Assembly (NCBI GenBank): GCA_017853285.1
Contig: JAFMJU010000261.1
Span: 1 to 5,792, forward strand
DNA length: 5,792 nucleotides
From: Gemmataceae bacterium
GTDB taxonomy: Bacteria; Planctomycetota; Planctomycetia; Gemmatales; Gemmataceae
Direction: 5' to 3'
Positions 4,856 through 5,792 of this stretch are shown one piece after another. Position 1 is the first letter of the stretch; each line of letters opens with the position of its first letter. Position numbers and translations under genes: made by a program. The notes beneath the pieces were generated by a model, which worked only from the letters and a program-made list of their open reading frames with translations, had not been told where the DNA came from and did not search any database.

Positions 4856-5792
4856 TCAGTCATCGCTCCCGCGGAAACCCCGTTGGGTGTTGTCCCGCCG
4901 GCTTGTGCGAGGCTTGCCGAAACCGCCCCGTGGTCCGCCGGCTCCGCCTCCGCCACGGCCGCCGCGGCGTCGGAAACCAGGCCCGCGCGGATGACGCGGC
5001 TCGATGGCCGGCCGTTCCTCCACCGGTTCCTCCTCGGCTTCCTCGTCGGGGACATGCAGTTCCTCGGGGATGGGGCGGAGCGACATTTGCTCGTCCACCA
5101 GCAGCACGGTGTAGCCCCGGTTTAGGATGGCGTCAAAGCTGGGGAAGTGCGGGCTCATCGCCTCGGCCAGCTCGTCAGGCTGGCGGGTGACAAGGTAGAA
5201 CCGCCCGCCCGGTTTCAACATGCGGGCTGCCAGTTCCACGAATTTCAGCGCGATACTGCCTCCCGCGAAGTAAGGCGGGTTGGCCAGCACCACATCAAAG
5301 CTCTTTTCACCCAGCGGCAGCAGGTCGGCCGCCTCGGCGGCCAGGCGGGTCTTGAATTGGGTCACTCCGCATTGGGTGGCGTTCAGCGCAGCCAGGTCCA
5401 GCGCGCGGGCGTTGCTGTCAGCGAACACAATCTCGCCTTCGGGCCCTGCGGAAAGACCGGCGAAAACACCCAGGGTGCCATGGCCGCAACCCAGATCGAG
5501 CACCCGGTCTCCCGGCTCGATCCTGGCGATTTCCGCCAACGCCCGTGAGCCGTCGTCCATCTTGCCGTAGGAGAAGACACCCGGCCGGCTGATGAAATTC
5601 TGCGAGGGGTGCTCCCCCACCCGGGCGTGGAAATTCAACTCGTGACGGCGGCGGGGGCGGTTGTCGCCGTCTTGCCGCACCGCCCAAAGGACCAGATCCT
5701 TGCCACGCACATGGGCGTGGGTCTTGCCGAAGAAACGCTTCAGCAGGTCCGGGTGGAGCTGGTCATCGGTGGTTGGGCACCACACCACGATG
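4856..5792 (-). CDS. RsmC/RlmG-like class I SAM methyltransferase with Arg/Gly-rich tail, 5' truncated
   Basis: The frame is open to the right edge of the window, so the N-terminus is missing; positions below count from the GTG at 5788. The visible part is a class I SAM-dependent methyltransferase. FHARVGEHPSQNFISRPGVFS (53-73) with the following KMDDGS recalls the linker before the catalytic domain in RsmC/RlmG. Motif I for SAM binding is VLDLGCGHGTLG (96-107), followed by an acidic ribose-binding Asp (VFADSN, 121-126). NPPY (170-173) is the target-base motif of N-methylating enzymes, and LKPGGRFYLV (191-200) is the motif VI-like strand. This predicts guanine-N2 methylation of rRNA, acting in the cytosol. 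After about residue 244 comes an acidic run (248-258) and then an Arg/Gly-rich tail (about 264-307), unusual for RsmC and likely disordered and RNA-binding. The sugar isomerase-like gene follows after 50 nt with no clear terminator. Confidence 0.86.
   Translation of the reverse strand, partial: IVVWCPTTDDQLHPDLLKRFFGKTHAHVRGKDLVLWAVRQDGDNRPRRRHELNFHARVGEHPSQNFISRPGVFSYGKMDDGSRALAEIARIEPGDRVLDLGCGHGTLGVFAGLSAGPEGEIVFADSNARALDLAALNATQCGVTQFKTRLAAEAADLLPLGEKSFDVVLANPPYFAGGSIALKFVELAARMLKPGGRFYLVTRQPDELAEAMSPHFPSFDAILNRGYTVLLVDEQMSLRPIPEELHVPDEEAEEEPVEERPAIEPRHPRGPGFRRRGGRGGGGAGGPRGGFGKPRTSRRDNTQRGFRGSDD

Overview
This GC-rich bacterial window reads as an ordinary chromosomal housekeeping segment with tightly packed genes. 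No IS element, phage gene, CRISPR array, tRNA or rRNA was seen. The most likely source is a planctomycete, possibly a Gemmataceae-like lineage. That is inferred from the flavour of several products together: a DUF374 acyltransferase-like protein, a small DUF2752 membrane protein with a CPSCGMT motif, a Tat-signal sugar isomerase-like protein, and weak or absent Shine-Dalgarno sites at several starts. No single gene settles the taxonomy.

Plus strand, about 1-3870: the 3' end of guaA (GMP synthase) is followed by complete dapF (diaminopimelate epimerase), a DUF374 lysophospholipid-acyltransferase-like protein, a DUF2752 membrane protein, and a putative lipoprotein whose start overlaps the DUF2752 stop (ATGA). 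A strong intrinsic terminator ends this run. Next come a small CDGSH iron-sulfur protein with a good Shine-Dalgarno site and an exported NTF2-like/DUF4440-like protein 17 nt downstream.

Minus strand, about 3948-5792: a 5'-truncated RsmC/RlmG-like class I methyltransferase with a long acidic then Arg/Gly-rich C-terminal tail lies upstream of a Tat-exported TIM-barrel sugar phosphate isomerase/epimerase-like protein. The two gene sets converge on a perfect 15-bp inverted repeat with T-tract character that probably terminates both strands.

The plus-strand genes span purine synthesis (guaA), lysine/peptidoglycan precursor synthesis (dapF) and envelope functions (DUF374, DUF2752, lipoprotein). 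They look like a loose housekeeping neighbourhood rather than a dedicated pathway. I found no clear evidence of a new biological system. The observations most worth following are the coupled DUF2752-lipoprotein pair, a possible leaderless start for DUF2752, the terminator placed directly ahead of the CDGSH gene, and the Arg/Gly tail on the methyltransferase.
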